A stretch of 64,000 bases of DNA from Streptomyces sp. G-G2 (GTDB taxonomy: Bacteria; Actinomycetota; Actinomycetes; Streptomycetales; Streptomycetaceae): contig NZ_JASISO010000016.1 in assembly GCF_030063135.1 (NCBI RefSeq), forward strand, positions 1 to 64,000. Reading direction: 5' to 3'. Positions 44,055 through 53,440 of this stretch are shown here, one piece after another. Under the pieces are notes generated by a model. That model had not been told where the DNA came from. It was given only the letters and a program-made list of their open reading frames with translations, and searched no databases. Every line of letters starts with the position of its first letter. Within the stretch, counting starts at the first letter, position 1. A program made the translations under genes and the position numbers.

Positions 44055-45239
44055 ATGCAGCGACACGTCGCGATCCTCGGCGCCGGGCCCATCGGCCTCG
44101 ACGCCGCTCTCGCCTGCGCCGACGCGGGATGGGCGTTCACCGTCTACGAAGCCGGAGAGACGGTCGCCGCCCACGTGCGGGCCTGGGGCCATGTCTGCCT
44201 CTTCACTCCGTGGGACCTGAACGTCTCGGGCCGGATGCGGACCCACCTGCCGGGCGCCCCGGCCGGCGGCGACTGCCCCACCGGGGCCGACCTGGCCACC
44301 CGCCTGCTCGACCCGCTCGCCGCACTGCCCGCCCTCGAAGGCCGGATCAGGCTACGCACCCGCGTGGCCGGCATCGCCCGCACCGGCCTGCTCAAGCACG
44401 AGCACATCGGCACCGGCACCCGCGCCGCCGCCCCCTTCGCCCTCCTCCTGGACACCCCCGACGGCGAGGACACCGCCGCGGCGGACCTCGTCCTGGACTG
44501 CACCGGCACCTACTCCCACCCCAACACCCTGGGCCCCGGAGGCATCCCCGCCCCCGGCGAACGCGCCCTCGCCGACCGCATCACCCGTACCCTCCCCGAT
44601 ACCGGCGACGCCGGCCGCTGGGCGGGCACCGTCCTGCTCGTCGGCGCCGGAAAGTCCGCCCAGACCGCGGCCCGCGACCTCGCCGTCCTGCCCGGCACCC
44701 GTGTCCAGTGGGCGGTGCGCGGTACGGCGCCCGACTGGGGCGCGGTCCCGGGCGACACGCTGCCCGGCCGCCGGCACCTCGTGGACACCTCCTGGGCCCT
44801 CGCCGACGGTGCCAACGACCGCGTCACCCTCCACACCGGCGCCCACGTCCAGGCCCTGAGCCCCGACGGTGACCGGGTCCGCGCCTGTCTCGCCACCGAG
44901 GGCGGCCCGCGCGAGATCGTCTGCGACCACGTCGTGGCACTGACCGGCTACACCGGCGACGCCTCCCTCTACCGGCAGTTGCAGGTCCACGAGTGCTACG
45001 CCACCGGCGCCCCGATGAACCTCTCCGCCGCCCTCCTCGGCTCCGCGGGCGGGGACTGTCTCGCCCAGCCGTCCGTCGGGATCGAGGCGCTGCGCAATCC
45101 CGAGCCGCACTTCTTCATCCTGGGCGCCAAGTCCTACGGCCGCCTCAACACCTTCCTGCTGCGCACCGGCTACGAGCAGATCGGCCAGCTCGCTGCCGCG
45201 TACGCCGCAGAATCGCTGCTGCTACCTGCCGGTACGTAA
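44055..45239 (+). CDS. FAD/NAD(P)-dependent oxidoreductase
   Basis: The 394-residue protein has two Rossmann motifs. AILGAGPIGLDAALACADAG at the N-terminus binds FAD, and VLLVGAGKSAQTAARDL near residue 195 binds NAD(P). VVALTGYTGDASLYR lies near the C-terminus. The plan resembles flavin monooxygenases and related hydroxylases of small molecules. It is the last gene of the plus-strand arsenic operon, 29 bp after the fusion gene with GAAAGGAAG as ribosome site. It may oxidise arsenic or a side chain; the substrate is not known. Confidence 0.75.
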   Translation: MQRHVAILGAGPIGLDAALACADAGWAFTVYEAGETVAAHVRAWGHVCLFTPWDLNVSGRMRTHLPGAPAGGDCPTGADLATRLLDPLAALPALEGRIRLRTRVAGIARTGLLKHEHIGTGTRAAAPFALLLDTPDGEDTAAADLVLDCTGTYSHPNTLGPGGIPAPGERALADRITRTLPDTGDAGRWAGTVLLVGAGKSAQTAARDLAVLPGTRVQWAVRGTAPDWGAVPGDTLPGRRHLVDTSWALADGANDRVTLHTGAHVQALSPDGDRVRACLATEGGPREIVCDHVVALTGYTGDASLYRQLQVHECYATGAPMNLSAALLGSAGGDCLAQPSVGIEALRNPEPHFFILGAKSYGRLNTFLLRTGYEQIGQLAAAYAAESLLLPAGT

Positions 45240-45321
45240 GCGTGATCACATACCTTCCCCATGCACTGGTCATAGCGTCGACAAGGAAGGAAGCCACCCG
45301 CAGACAGAGAGGTCGTACATC

Positions 45322-45801
45322 ATGGCAACCACCGCGCAGGTATCGCCGAGAACCGCCGTCTTGCCGCTGCACGCCGCCTGGGGCGCTGCTGCCGGCGTGG
45401 TCGGAGGCATCGGCATGGGGATCTGGATGTCCGTCTCCAGGCCGATGATGGACACCGCGATGATCACGATGGTCGCCGGTCTGCTGGGCTCGACGAACGC
45501 CGTCGTGGGCTGGCTCATCCACCTGGCCATCGCCGTCTCCTTCGGTCTGGCCTTCGGCGCGCTCCTGGGGAACTACGCCCAGAAGATGCTGCCCTCAGCT
45601 GTGCTCGGGCTGGGGTACGGCGTCGTGGCCTGGCTGATCGGAGCGATGTGGATCATGCCCGCGAACATGGGCATGCCGGTCTTCGAGTGGAACGACGTCA
45701 CCAGCTCCAGCTTCGGCGCCCATCTCGTCTTCGGGCTGCTGCTGGGACTGGCTTTCGCCTGTATCGCCTCGATGATGGGCAAGCGCACAGGGTCGGCCTG
45801 A
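45322..45801 (+). CDS. Four-span membrane protein
   Basis: The 159-residue protein has four hydrophobic segments with many Gly and Met residues: AAWGAAAGVVGGIGMGIWM, MVAGLLGSTNAVVGWLIHL, AVLGLGYGVVAWLIGAMWI and LVFGLLLGLAFACIA. The last ends just before MMGKRTG. It is spaced 80 bp from the arsenic operon. No family is named with confidence. It could assist export, but this is a guess from position only. Confidence 0.65.
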   Translation: MATTAQVSPRTAVLPLHAAWGAAAGVVGGIGMGIWMSVSRPMMDTAMITMVAGLLGSTNAVVGWLIHLAIAVSFGLAFGALLGNYAQKMLPSAVLGLGYGVVAWLIGAMWIMPANMGMPVFEWNDVTSSSFGAHLVFGLLLGLAFACIASMMGKRTGSA

Positions 45802-46031
45802 GCATGGCACGCACACCGCCCAAGTCAGCAGGCACCCCGGGCGCGCCCCCGCCCCGGGGTGCTCCACCGGAGGGGTTTCCTTCACTCGAAGGGGCACAGG
45901 TGGGCAGAGACGTCCCTGTCGAGGGACAGGTGCCCTACTGTCTGGCTGAGGGTGCCGACGCCCTGGCGGACCCGCCCTGGGGTGCGGCACCACCGCCCTG
46001 GGCCCCGGGCCGACGCGAGGACATAGCCCGC

Positions 46032-46725
46032 ATGCGCGAGAACCATCACGAAGACGCCGACCGTACCTGGTGCCTGTCCGAAGTCGACATCTTCTGCGAC
46101 CTGAGCGAGCCGGAGATGGCGGCCATCGCGGCAGCCGCACCGATGAAGACCTACACCGCCGGCGAGATCCTCTACTCCCCGCCCCAGCCGTGCGAGGTGC
46201 TGTTCATCCTCAAACGCGGACGCATCCGCGTCTTCCGCGTCTCCGCCGAGGGCCGCGCCCTGACCGCGGCGATCATCAACCCCGGCACGATCTTCGGTGA
46301 GATGGTGCTGCTCGGGCAGCGCATGTACGGCAACTACGCCGATCTGCGTGATGAGCCGCGACGACGTCCACCGGCTGCTGCTCTCGGAGCCGAGGATCGC
46401 CGCCCGGATCACCGCGATCCTCGGCCGCCGCCTCGCCGACCTCGAACAGCGCCTGTCCGACACCGTCTTCAAATCCGTCGCCCAGCGCGTCGCCTGCACC
46501 CTGATCACCCTCATCCCCGCGAAGCCGCCCAGCCGGCCACTGCGCCCCATGGCCGGACACCCACAGGTCACCCTCACCCATGAGCAGGTGGCAGCCCTGG
46601 CCGGCACGTCCCGCGAGACGGTCACCAAGGTGCTGCGTGACCTGGCCGACCGGGGCCTGCTGCGGCTGGGCCGGGGCCGCATCACCGTGCTGGAGCCGGA
46701 CCGGCTGCGCGACGAGGCCGGGTAG
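46032..46725 (+). pseudogene. Crp/Fnr-family regulator, frameshifted
   Basis: The first part (from MRENHHEDADRTWCLSEVDI) encodes a cyclic-nucleotide-binding-like sensor domain up to GQRMYGNYAD. The frame then leaves the family sequence. The second part resumes in another frame from ICVMSRDDVHRLLLSE and continues through the dimer helix (ADLEQRLSDTVFKSVAQRV) and a winged HTH (AALAGTSRETVTKVLRDL) to GRGRITVLEPDR. The break is near 46342. About six to eight residues of the sensor domain are missing, so a small out-of-frame deletion is likely. Both parts otherwise look intact. A sequencing error cannot explain the missing residues alone. Confidence 0.75.
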
Positions 46726-46769
46726 CGACCCCATCCGCGGCACGAAAGCCATCCACCTGCCCGCGAACT

Positions 46770-46785
46770 CCGTCCGTGAGGACGG
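46770..46785. terminator. Hairpin between crp remnant and merA
   Basis: CCGTCC (46770-46775) pairs with GGACGG (46780-46785) around a GTGA tetraloop. It lies between the convergent Crp remnant and merA and may end both transcripts, although no T-tract follows. Confidence 0.4.
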
Positions 46786-46863
46786 CTGCGGGCCTGCTGT
46801 GTCCGTAGCGATGCGGCCCCACCGCCTATGCGGGACGCTGAGGGTCGGCGTGGCTCCGCGGGT

Positions 46864-48288
<1,425 letters not shown>

Positions 48289-48331
48289 GACGCGCCTCTC
48301 TCCCAGTGCCGGGCCGCGCAGGACCCGCCAC

Positions 48332-48351
48332 CTATTCGCTCTTCCGAATAG
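48332..48351. promoter_or_regulatory. MerR (ArsR-type) operator 1
   Basis: CTATTCG and CGAATAG form a perfect 7-bp inverted repeat with a six-base spacer. It lies on the merA side of the divergent gap. The same dyad recurs 35 bp away. Confidence 0.85.
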
Positions 48352-48366
48352 GTCAATACTGGCATA

Positions 48367-48386
48367 CTATTCGGGTAGGCGAATAG
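48367..48386. promoter_or_regulatory. MerR (ArsR-type) operator 2
   Basis: This is a second copy of CTATTCG-N6-CGAATAG, placed on the merR side and ending 24 bp before the preferred merR start. Two identical half-site pairs at a 35-bp centre distance fit independent control of both divergent promoters by one dimeric repressor. Confidence 0.85.
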
Positions 48387-48409
48387 TTCAAGGTATGGAG
48401 GCCCCTCGC

Positions 48410-48790
48410 ATGCTCCAGCGCCCCACCCCGGCCGCACCGGCGGGCACCTGCCCGCACACCGACACGGTGGCGACGTTCTTCCGTGCCCTGGCCGACCCCA
48501 CCCGGCTGAAGCTGCTGGAATTCATCCTCGGCGGCGAGCGCACCACCGCAGAATGCGTCGCCCACGCCCAGATCTCCCAGCCCAGGGTGTCGGTCCACCT
48601 GTCCTGCCTGACCGACTGCGGCTACGTGACTGCCCGACGCGACGGCCGCAGACTGCTCTACTCCGTCGGCGACCCGCGCGTCGCGGACCTGGTCGTACTC
48701 GCCCGCGCCCTGGCCGCCGACAACGCCACGGCCCTGGCCTGCTGCCCCCGCATCGACCCCGCACGCACCGAAGGAGGCGACCTCCGTTGA
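48410..48790 (+). CDS. merR: ArsR/SmtB-type mercury repressor MerR
   Basis: The 126-residue protein is an ArsR-family winged helix (FFRALADPTRLKLLEFILGG, then AQISQPRVSVHLSCLTDCGY). Cysteines at the N-terminus (GTCPHTD), in the helix region (AECVAH, SCLTDC) and at the C-terminus (ACCPR) are candidate Hg(II) ligands. Streptomyces mercury operons use an ArsR-type MerR rather than the proteobacterial kind. The ATG at 48410 has GGAGG eight bases upstream; an ATG at 48395 has none. It should repress merA and its own operon until mercury binds. Confidence 0.8.
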   Translation: MLQRPTPAAPAGTCPHTDTVATFFRALADPTRLKLLEFILGGERTTAECVAHAQISQPRVSVHLSCLTDCGYVTARRDGRRLLYSVGDPRVADLVVLARALAADNATALACCPRIDPARTEGGDLR

Positions 48791-49086
48791 ACGGCAACAG
48801 CCCAAGCCCCCGGCCGATCGGTGCACTGGCCGCCGTGGGGGCCGGGCTGGTGATGGTGGTCTGCTGCGCCGGACCGGTGCTGCTGGCCGGCGGCGCGTTC
48901 GGCGCCCTCGGTGGCGCACTGCGAAACCCCTGGATCATCGCGGCGGCCACCGCCGTGGTGGCCGCCGCGATCGCCGTGCTCGTCCGCCGCCGTCGCGCGG
49001 GCCGCAGCGCCTGCTGCCCGCCCGCGCTCAGCCCTGAAGGCCAAGAGCAGGTGGAACGTCCAGGTCGGTACGGGCGTAGTGGTTGA
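48787..49086 (+). CDS. MerT-like small membrane protein
   Basis: The 99-residue protein overlaps the merR stop (TTGA) and starts at a TTG with GGAGG upstream. It has two membrane spans: the first carries a Cys pair (VGAGLVMVVCCAGPVLLAGG), as in MerT transporters, and the second is IIAAATAVVAAAIAVLV. Another Cys pair (SACCPP) follows in the cytosolic tail. It probably carries Hg(II) inward from outside to MerA. It is shorter than MerT of Gram-negative bacteria. The last 20 residues overlap the convergent AhpD remnant and may not be native. Confidence 0.65.
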   Translation: MNGNSPSPRPIGALAAVGAGLVMVVCCAGPVLLAGGAFGALGGALRNPWIIAAATAVVAAAIAVLVRRRRAGRSACCPPALSPEGQEQVERPGRYGRSG

Positions 49087-49575
49087 AGTAGTTCGTGAAC
49101 AGGTTCGCCGCCACATGCGCGAACGCCTCGGTCAGCTCCACATCACTCCAGCCCGCATCCAGGCCACGCTGCCACGTCGCATCGTCCACCTCCCCGACCG
49201 CCGAAGCGACCTTGCGTACGACGGCGACCAGCGCGGCCAGCTTGGGATCGAAGTCGACCTCTCCGAGGCGGATGGCCACGGTCTGCTCCTCGCTCAACCC
49301 GGCCGCCTTGGCCGACAGAGTGTGGGCGGACTGGCAGTAGTCGCAGTGGTCGACCGCGCCGACCGCCAGCGCGACCGCCTCCCGCGTACGGGCGTCGAAG
49401 GTTCGTGCTCCGCGATCGCGTCACTCATCGCGGCGTACGCCGCCAGCACCACCGGCGAATGCACCATCTCCGCATGGATGTTCAGCAGCTTCCCGAACCG
49501 CTTCTCCAGCACCCGCAGCGCTTCACGGCTCTGCTCCGGAGCGCTGTCGACCGTATGGACCGGAACCCTGGACAT
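49028..49575 (-). pseudogene. AhpD/carboxymuconolactone decarboxylase-like gene, frameshifted
   Basis: Two frames together give a complete AhpD-like peroxidase. The first is MSRVPVHTVDSAPEQSREAL up to MSDAIAEH. The second, after a one-base loss near 49405, is TFDARTREAVALAVGAVDHC DYC followed by QSAHTLSAKAAG and the rest to the stop. The CxxC active site (HCDYCQSAH) is intact in the second frame. Restoring one base at the break would rebuild the usual G-T-F-D sequence. It may be a true mutation or a sequencing error. The gene converges on the MerT-like gene. Confidence 0.7.
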
Positions 49576-49739
49576 CTACATTGCCTCCATCGACTCACAA
49601 CTGCCCGAACGGGCCGTCCAGAAGGGAAACCCGCCGAGGGCACTGCCGCCTTCCAAGAGTCGCCCGGTGAAACGGAAGCCCGGACCAAGCCCGCTGGGTT
49701 CCCCTGACGCCCCGCAAACAGCAAGGAGTGTGAGCCGAC

Positions 49740-50057
49740 ATGATGCGAGCGATCTTCAACGGCGTCGTCATCGCCGAAACCCCCCGCACCAAGCGCATGG
49801 AAGGCAACGACTACTTCCCGCCCGAGGCCCTCAAACGCGACTACTTCACCGACAGCTCCACCAAGTCGCTGTGCCCTTGGAAGGGCATCGCCCGCTACTA
49901 CTCCGTGACCGTCGACGGCGTCATCAATCCGGACGCAGCCTGGTATTACCCGCACCCCAGCCCACTCGCCCGCCGCATCAAGAACCACGTCGCCTTCTGG
50001 AACGGCGTCACCATCGAAGGCACCCGAGAGAAGAAGCCGGCGACGCGGAGCCGCTGA
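49740..50057 (+). CDS. DUF427 family protein
   Basis: The 105-residue protein matches the DUF427 fold. RAIFNGVVIAETPRT is followed by GNDYFPPEALKRDYFTDS, the signature CPWKGIARYYSVTVDG with its invariant Cys-Pro-Trp-Lys-Gly, and AAWYYPHPSP. Members are small soluble proteins of unknown activity. AAGGAG lies about twelve bases before the tandem ATGs. The last 12 residues differ from the family and are basic. Confidence 0.8.
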   Translation: MMRAIFNGVVIAETPRTKRMEGNDYFPPEALKRDYFTDSSTKSLCPWKGIARYYSVTVDGVINPDAAWYYPHPSPLARRIKNHVAFWNGVTIEGTREKKPATRSR

Positions 50058-50248
50058 CCCCCTTCGCGTTCCTCGATCTTGCCGCGGATGGTCCTCGGGA
50101 TGGTCAGGCCGCCCGGCCTGCCCTCCGCGCTGGTCAGGCTGAACTGCTCATTCTGAGGGTGATGGTCACCGTCTTGGCCCGGATCCCTGCGGGTCGGACC
50201 CCACGAGCAGCCCAATTCCGGCTTCGGGAACAGTCCGGCCGGGCGCGG

Positions 50249-50725
50249 TCAGGAGGGCTGCCGACCGGCCGGGTCTCCGCCGGGGTCGTCGGCCAGCTCG
50301 ATGACCCCGGTGATGCGCTTGCCCACCGGTTCCTTGTGAACGCAGAAGGTCTGGGACACCGCCATGGCGATCTCAGTGCCGTGCTGACCGATCCGTTCTG
50401 GGTCGGCTGCCTGGATCGACGGCAGGGTGGTACTGCTGTCCCACACGCTGATGTGGACGGCGCCCTCGCTGATCTCCAGGTCCAGCAGGCACGGGCCGGG
50501 CGCGTATTTGCGGGCGTTCGTGACCAGCTCGCTCACCACCAACTGCACCGTGCCCATCGCCCGCGCCGACACCGGCAGCCCGTGCACGGCCTGCACAGAC
50601 ATGAGGAAGTCGCGGGCCATGTCACGGGCCTCCGCGATCTCCGCACTGCCCTCGAACGCGGCACCGGCCGCGACCCGACGGTCGACAAGCGACTTCGGGC
50701 CCTCGTCTTGCCCAGCAAGGTCCAT
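50249..50725 (-). CDS. RsbW-like ATP-binding protein
   Basis: The 158-residue protein is a HATPase-fold protein of the RsbW/SpoIIAB type. The N-box is LVVSELVTNARKYAPGP, a middle strand reads AVHISVWDSS, and a G-region is RIGQHGTEIAMAVSQ. Streptomyces has many such proteins that act as anti-sigma kinases or anti-anti-sigma partners. The ATG at 50725 opens the frame without a strong ribosome site. It diverges from the small HTH gene at 50872. Confidence 0.75.
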   Translation of the reverse strand: MDLAGQDEGPKSLVDRRVAAGAAFEGSAEIAEARDMARDFLMSVQAVHGLPVSARAMGTVQLVVSELVTNARKYAPGPCLLDLEISEGAVHISVWDSSTTLPSIQAADPERIGQHGTEIAMAVSQTFCVHKEPVGKRITGVIELADDPGGDPAGRQPS

Positions 50726-50871
50726 GGAACCGCCTCACGTCCGAAGCGCCGCTCATTGCCCAACCCGCATACCCCCGCAACATCGCAGCACGCGCAAACC
50801 GACGAGATCTGTTTCCAGAAATGCGCTGCGGGTATTGCCACCTGGGCAGAGTTCATGGGACGGAGCAGAAC

Positions 50872-51171
50872 GTGAGCGAGCAGGCCGGGCAGTGGCACTT
50901 CCTCACCAACCACGCCCGCGTGCTGTTCGCCATCGCGCGTGACCCTGCCACCCGGCTCCGCGACATCGCCGCGGTCTGCCGCATCACGGAACGCACCGCA
51001 CAGAGCATCGTCACCGACCTCGAACAGGCCAGCTACATGCGCCGCGAGCGCGACGGACGGCGCACGCGCTACATCCTCTGCCTGGACGGCACCCTCCACC
51101 ATCCAGCAGAGGCACACGTGCCCGTCCGGAAACTGCTGGACGTCTTCACGTCTCACGACGGCCGGCACTGA
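50872..51171 (+). CDS. Winged-helix transcriptional regulator
   Basis: The 99-residue protein has one winged HTH (ARVLFAIARDPATRLRDIAA, then ITERTAQSIVTDLEQASYMR and the wing RERDGRRTRYIL). It starts at a GTG at 50872 with GGAG upstream. Without a sensor domain it resembles the small MarR/ArsR-like regulators that often sit beside RsbW-like genes in Streptomyces. The target may be the divergent ATPase gene. Confidence 0.7.
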   Translation: MSEQAGQWHFLTNHARVLFAIARDPATRLRDIAAVCRITERTAQSIVTDLEQASYMRRERDGRRTRYILCLDGTLHHPAEAHVPVRKLLDVFTSHDGRH

Positions 51172-51574
51172 CCAGCTCCCACCCGCTGGTAGCCGCTCCA
51201 AATCAAGTGCTCAGGGCTAACGGCCGTACGTCCCGAGACCCCATTTCTCCCAAGGCTGCCCGGCAGATTTGGGACCTTCCAAGATCCCCGACTGTGAGCC
51301 ACTGAAACCCGGCCCGGGACCGCCGACGACAACACGGACATTGTTGGACGTAGCAACAGGAGTGGAGGGTCGCGGCCCCTCAAGTCGAACGCCGGACAGC
51401 GCGTCGGTGGACTTGTCGAGACCGGGAACGGAAGCCAGTAGGGTGTGTGCTTCATCACGGCCCGGGATGGGGATAGCGACACGATGCGCTACAGCAAGGC
51501 GACACCGACCACGTCGCCAGCCGCCTCGTAAAGCGACACGACCTGTGGGGGACACGGTCTCTGCGGAAACAAAC
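51172..51574. other. Presumed right end of first element
   Basis: No gene is supported here. The stretch runs from the winged-helix gene to the point where the MFS fragment resumes. It should hold the non-coding right end of the 33-kb element. A GCGGAAAC motif at 51563-51570 is inversely similar to the left-end GTTCCCGC. Confidence 0.45.
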
Positions 51575-51840
51575 CTGCTCGCCGTCCTGAAGGTCACCCC
51601 GACGGCGTTCGGGGTGATCATGGGCGTCGGAGGCGCCGGCAGTCTGGCCGGGGCACTCCTCGCCCCGAAGATCGCCTCCCGCTTCGGCATCGGGCCGACG
51701 ATCATCGTCGGATTCGCGGTCAGCCCTCTGGCACAGGTGCCCCTCCTCCTCGCTGGGCCCGGCCTCCTCTGGCAGTCCGCCCTCGCCCTGGTCCTGGCCG
51801 TGCAGTTGTTCTGGGCCACCGCGTCCGGGACGAGTCAAAG
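51575..51840 (+). pseudogene. MFS transporter, middle part (split gene)
   Basis: The frame encodes LLAVLKVTPTAFGVIMGVGG, a loop (LLAPKIASRFGIGPT) and two more spans up to LFWATASGTSQRS, corresponding to segments eight to ten of a drug-efflux MFS protein. It continues in register from the truncated MFS gene at 17408-18169 (ending WAYYLL). It stops making sense after TSQRS, where the second recombinase element begins. No start codon belongs to it. The last part of the MFS gene was not found in the window. Confidence 0.75.
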
Positions 51841-51964
51841 ATCCCTTTCTTGGGGCGTTTCAGTTTTGTCTCATGGCAGGTCCCTCGTACCGGTGAACGG
51901 TGTCCTCTTGGCTCTCCGCTGACTGCTATCTCTCTTCTCCCAGATGTCTCGGGAGGTGACGAGC

Positions 51965-53440
51965 ATGCAGTTGTTCACGGTTGACATGGCGCTGGTGCGC
52001 CGGTATTTGGACAGCCCGGTTCTCACGGGCACTGACGCAGCGCGGTTGCTGGAGCTCCACGGGATCTCCGACGGCACGCCGGTCTTCTTGGATGACGAGA
52101 CGATGATGCCGGTGGAGCCCCTGTGCGCGTGGGGCCGGAGCATGTCGTACGCGGATCTGGCCGAGGGCACGATGAAGGACTACGGGCGGATCATGGCCCG
52201 GTTCGATGCCCATCAGGCCAAGCGTGACCGCTCAGTGCTCATGGCCACCGAGGCCGACTTGGTGGCCTACAAGAAGTCGCGCACGCATCTGCAGGAGAAG
52301 CCCATCGGTTCTTCGGCGTGGTCGAAGGAATCATCGATCTTGGACCAGTTCTTCGCCTTCGCGGTCGAGCAGAACTACCTGCGGCGGCGGCCCGTGCGGG
52401 TGGCGTCACGGGGACGGAACGCACTGAGTTCGAGGACTCGGCGCGGGATGGACATCCGGCACCTGAGTCTGGAGCAGTACCGGTACTTCCGGGATGTCGG
52501 GCTCGGCGGGCAGGGCCCGGACTCGCGGCTGAACCGGTCCTACCGGGGGAGTTCCCCGCATCGCGACCGGGCGGGGGCGGATCTGGCGGTGTGCAGCGGG
52601 ATGCGGTGGCAGGAGTGGGCCACGGTACTGCTGCCCGAGCTCGGCATGGGAGTGGACCATCCTGGGGACGAGACCGAGTTCACCGTCCAGGCGTGCGCGA
52701 AGTACGGCAAGACCCGGGGAGTCTTCCTCCCCGAGCAGGCCGTGCGGGCTGTGGAGACCTACTGCCTGCTGGAGCGACCGGAGTTCACCGCGACCGCGGC
52801 CCGGCGGCTGGAGCGCCGGCACCGGGAGCTGTTCGTCGTCTCCCGTGTCGAGCCGGAAACGGGCCGGGTTCACGGCACGCTCGACGGTGTCCGGCAGGTG
52901 TTCGTGATGCAGGCGATGCCGCCGAAGTTGCGCCGGATCACGGTGTGGGAAGGCGAGTTCGGGCTGGAGGCCATGGCGGTGTTTCTCGGGCGAGGCGGAC
53001 TCATGCCGGGGGCGGACTCTTGGAAGCGGTACCGGCACGCCGCGTGGCGCCGGATGGTGGCCCTGGCCGATGAGACGACGCCGCGGCTGCCGGCCAAGAG
53101 GTGGCGCTGGCACGATCTGCGCCACACGTACGCCTTGCAGCTGTTGACCTATCTGGAGCGGCAGATGGACGGGGCCGAGCCGGACCTGGTGGCGCGGCGG
53201 CGTCGGCATCGCTCCTACTTGAGCGGGCACATCCGCTACAACCCGCTGCTGATCGTCAGCCGCAGGCTCGGTCATTCCAGCCCGGAGACCACGTACGCGT
53301 ACCTCGAGTACACCGACGACCTGGTGCACGAGTACGAGGCGGCGTTCGCCGGGTGGCTCGGCGACCCGGCGGAAGAGGCTACCTACGCACAGATCGCCTC
53401 CAGGGCCTTCCAGTTGGAGCAGCCGGCAGGGGCGTGCTGA
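51965..53440 (+). CDS. Tyrosine recombinase 1 of second trio (TnpA-like)
   Basis: The 491-residue protein has box I arginine in CSGMRWQEWATVL, box II HDLRHTYALQLL and RRLGHSSPETTYAYLEY with His and Tyr. An N-terminal core-binding domain (TMKDYGRIMARFDAHQ) precedes them. I prefer the ATG at 51965 with GGGAGG eight bases upstream over the ATG at 51944. It should be catalytically active. Its stop overlaps the next gene. Confidence 0.82.
   Translation: MQLFTVDMALVRRYLDSPVLTGTDAARLLELHGISDGTPVFLDDETMMPVEPLCAWGRSMSYADLAEGTMKDYGRIMARFDAHQAKRDRSVLMATEADLVAYKKSRTHLQEKPIGSSAWSKESSILDQFFAFAVEQNYLRRRPVRVASRGRNALSSRTRRGMDIRHLSLEQYRYFRDVGLGGQGPDSRLNRSYRGSSPHRDRAGADLAVCSGMRWQEWATVLLPELGMGVDHPGDETEFTVQACAKYGKTRGVFLPEQAVRAVETYCLLERPEFTATAARRLERRHRELFVVSRVEPETGRVHGTLDGVRQVFVMQAMPPKLRRITVWEGEFGLEAMAVFLGRGGLMPGADSWKRYRHAAWRRMVALADETTPRLPAKRWRWHDLRHTYALQLLTYLERQMDGAEPDLVARRRRHRSYLSGHIRYNPLLIVSRRLGHSSPETTYAYLEYTDDLVHEYEAAFAGWLGDPAEEATYAQIASRAFQLEQPAGAC

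Noticed and set aside
45804..46031. In-frame upstream extension of the Crp/Fnr remnant
   Set aside because: The added residues are proline- and glycine-rich with no family similarity. The ATG at 46032 starts shortly before the normal sensor domain.
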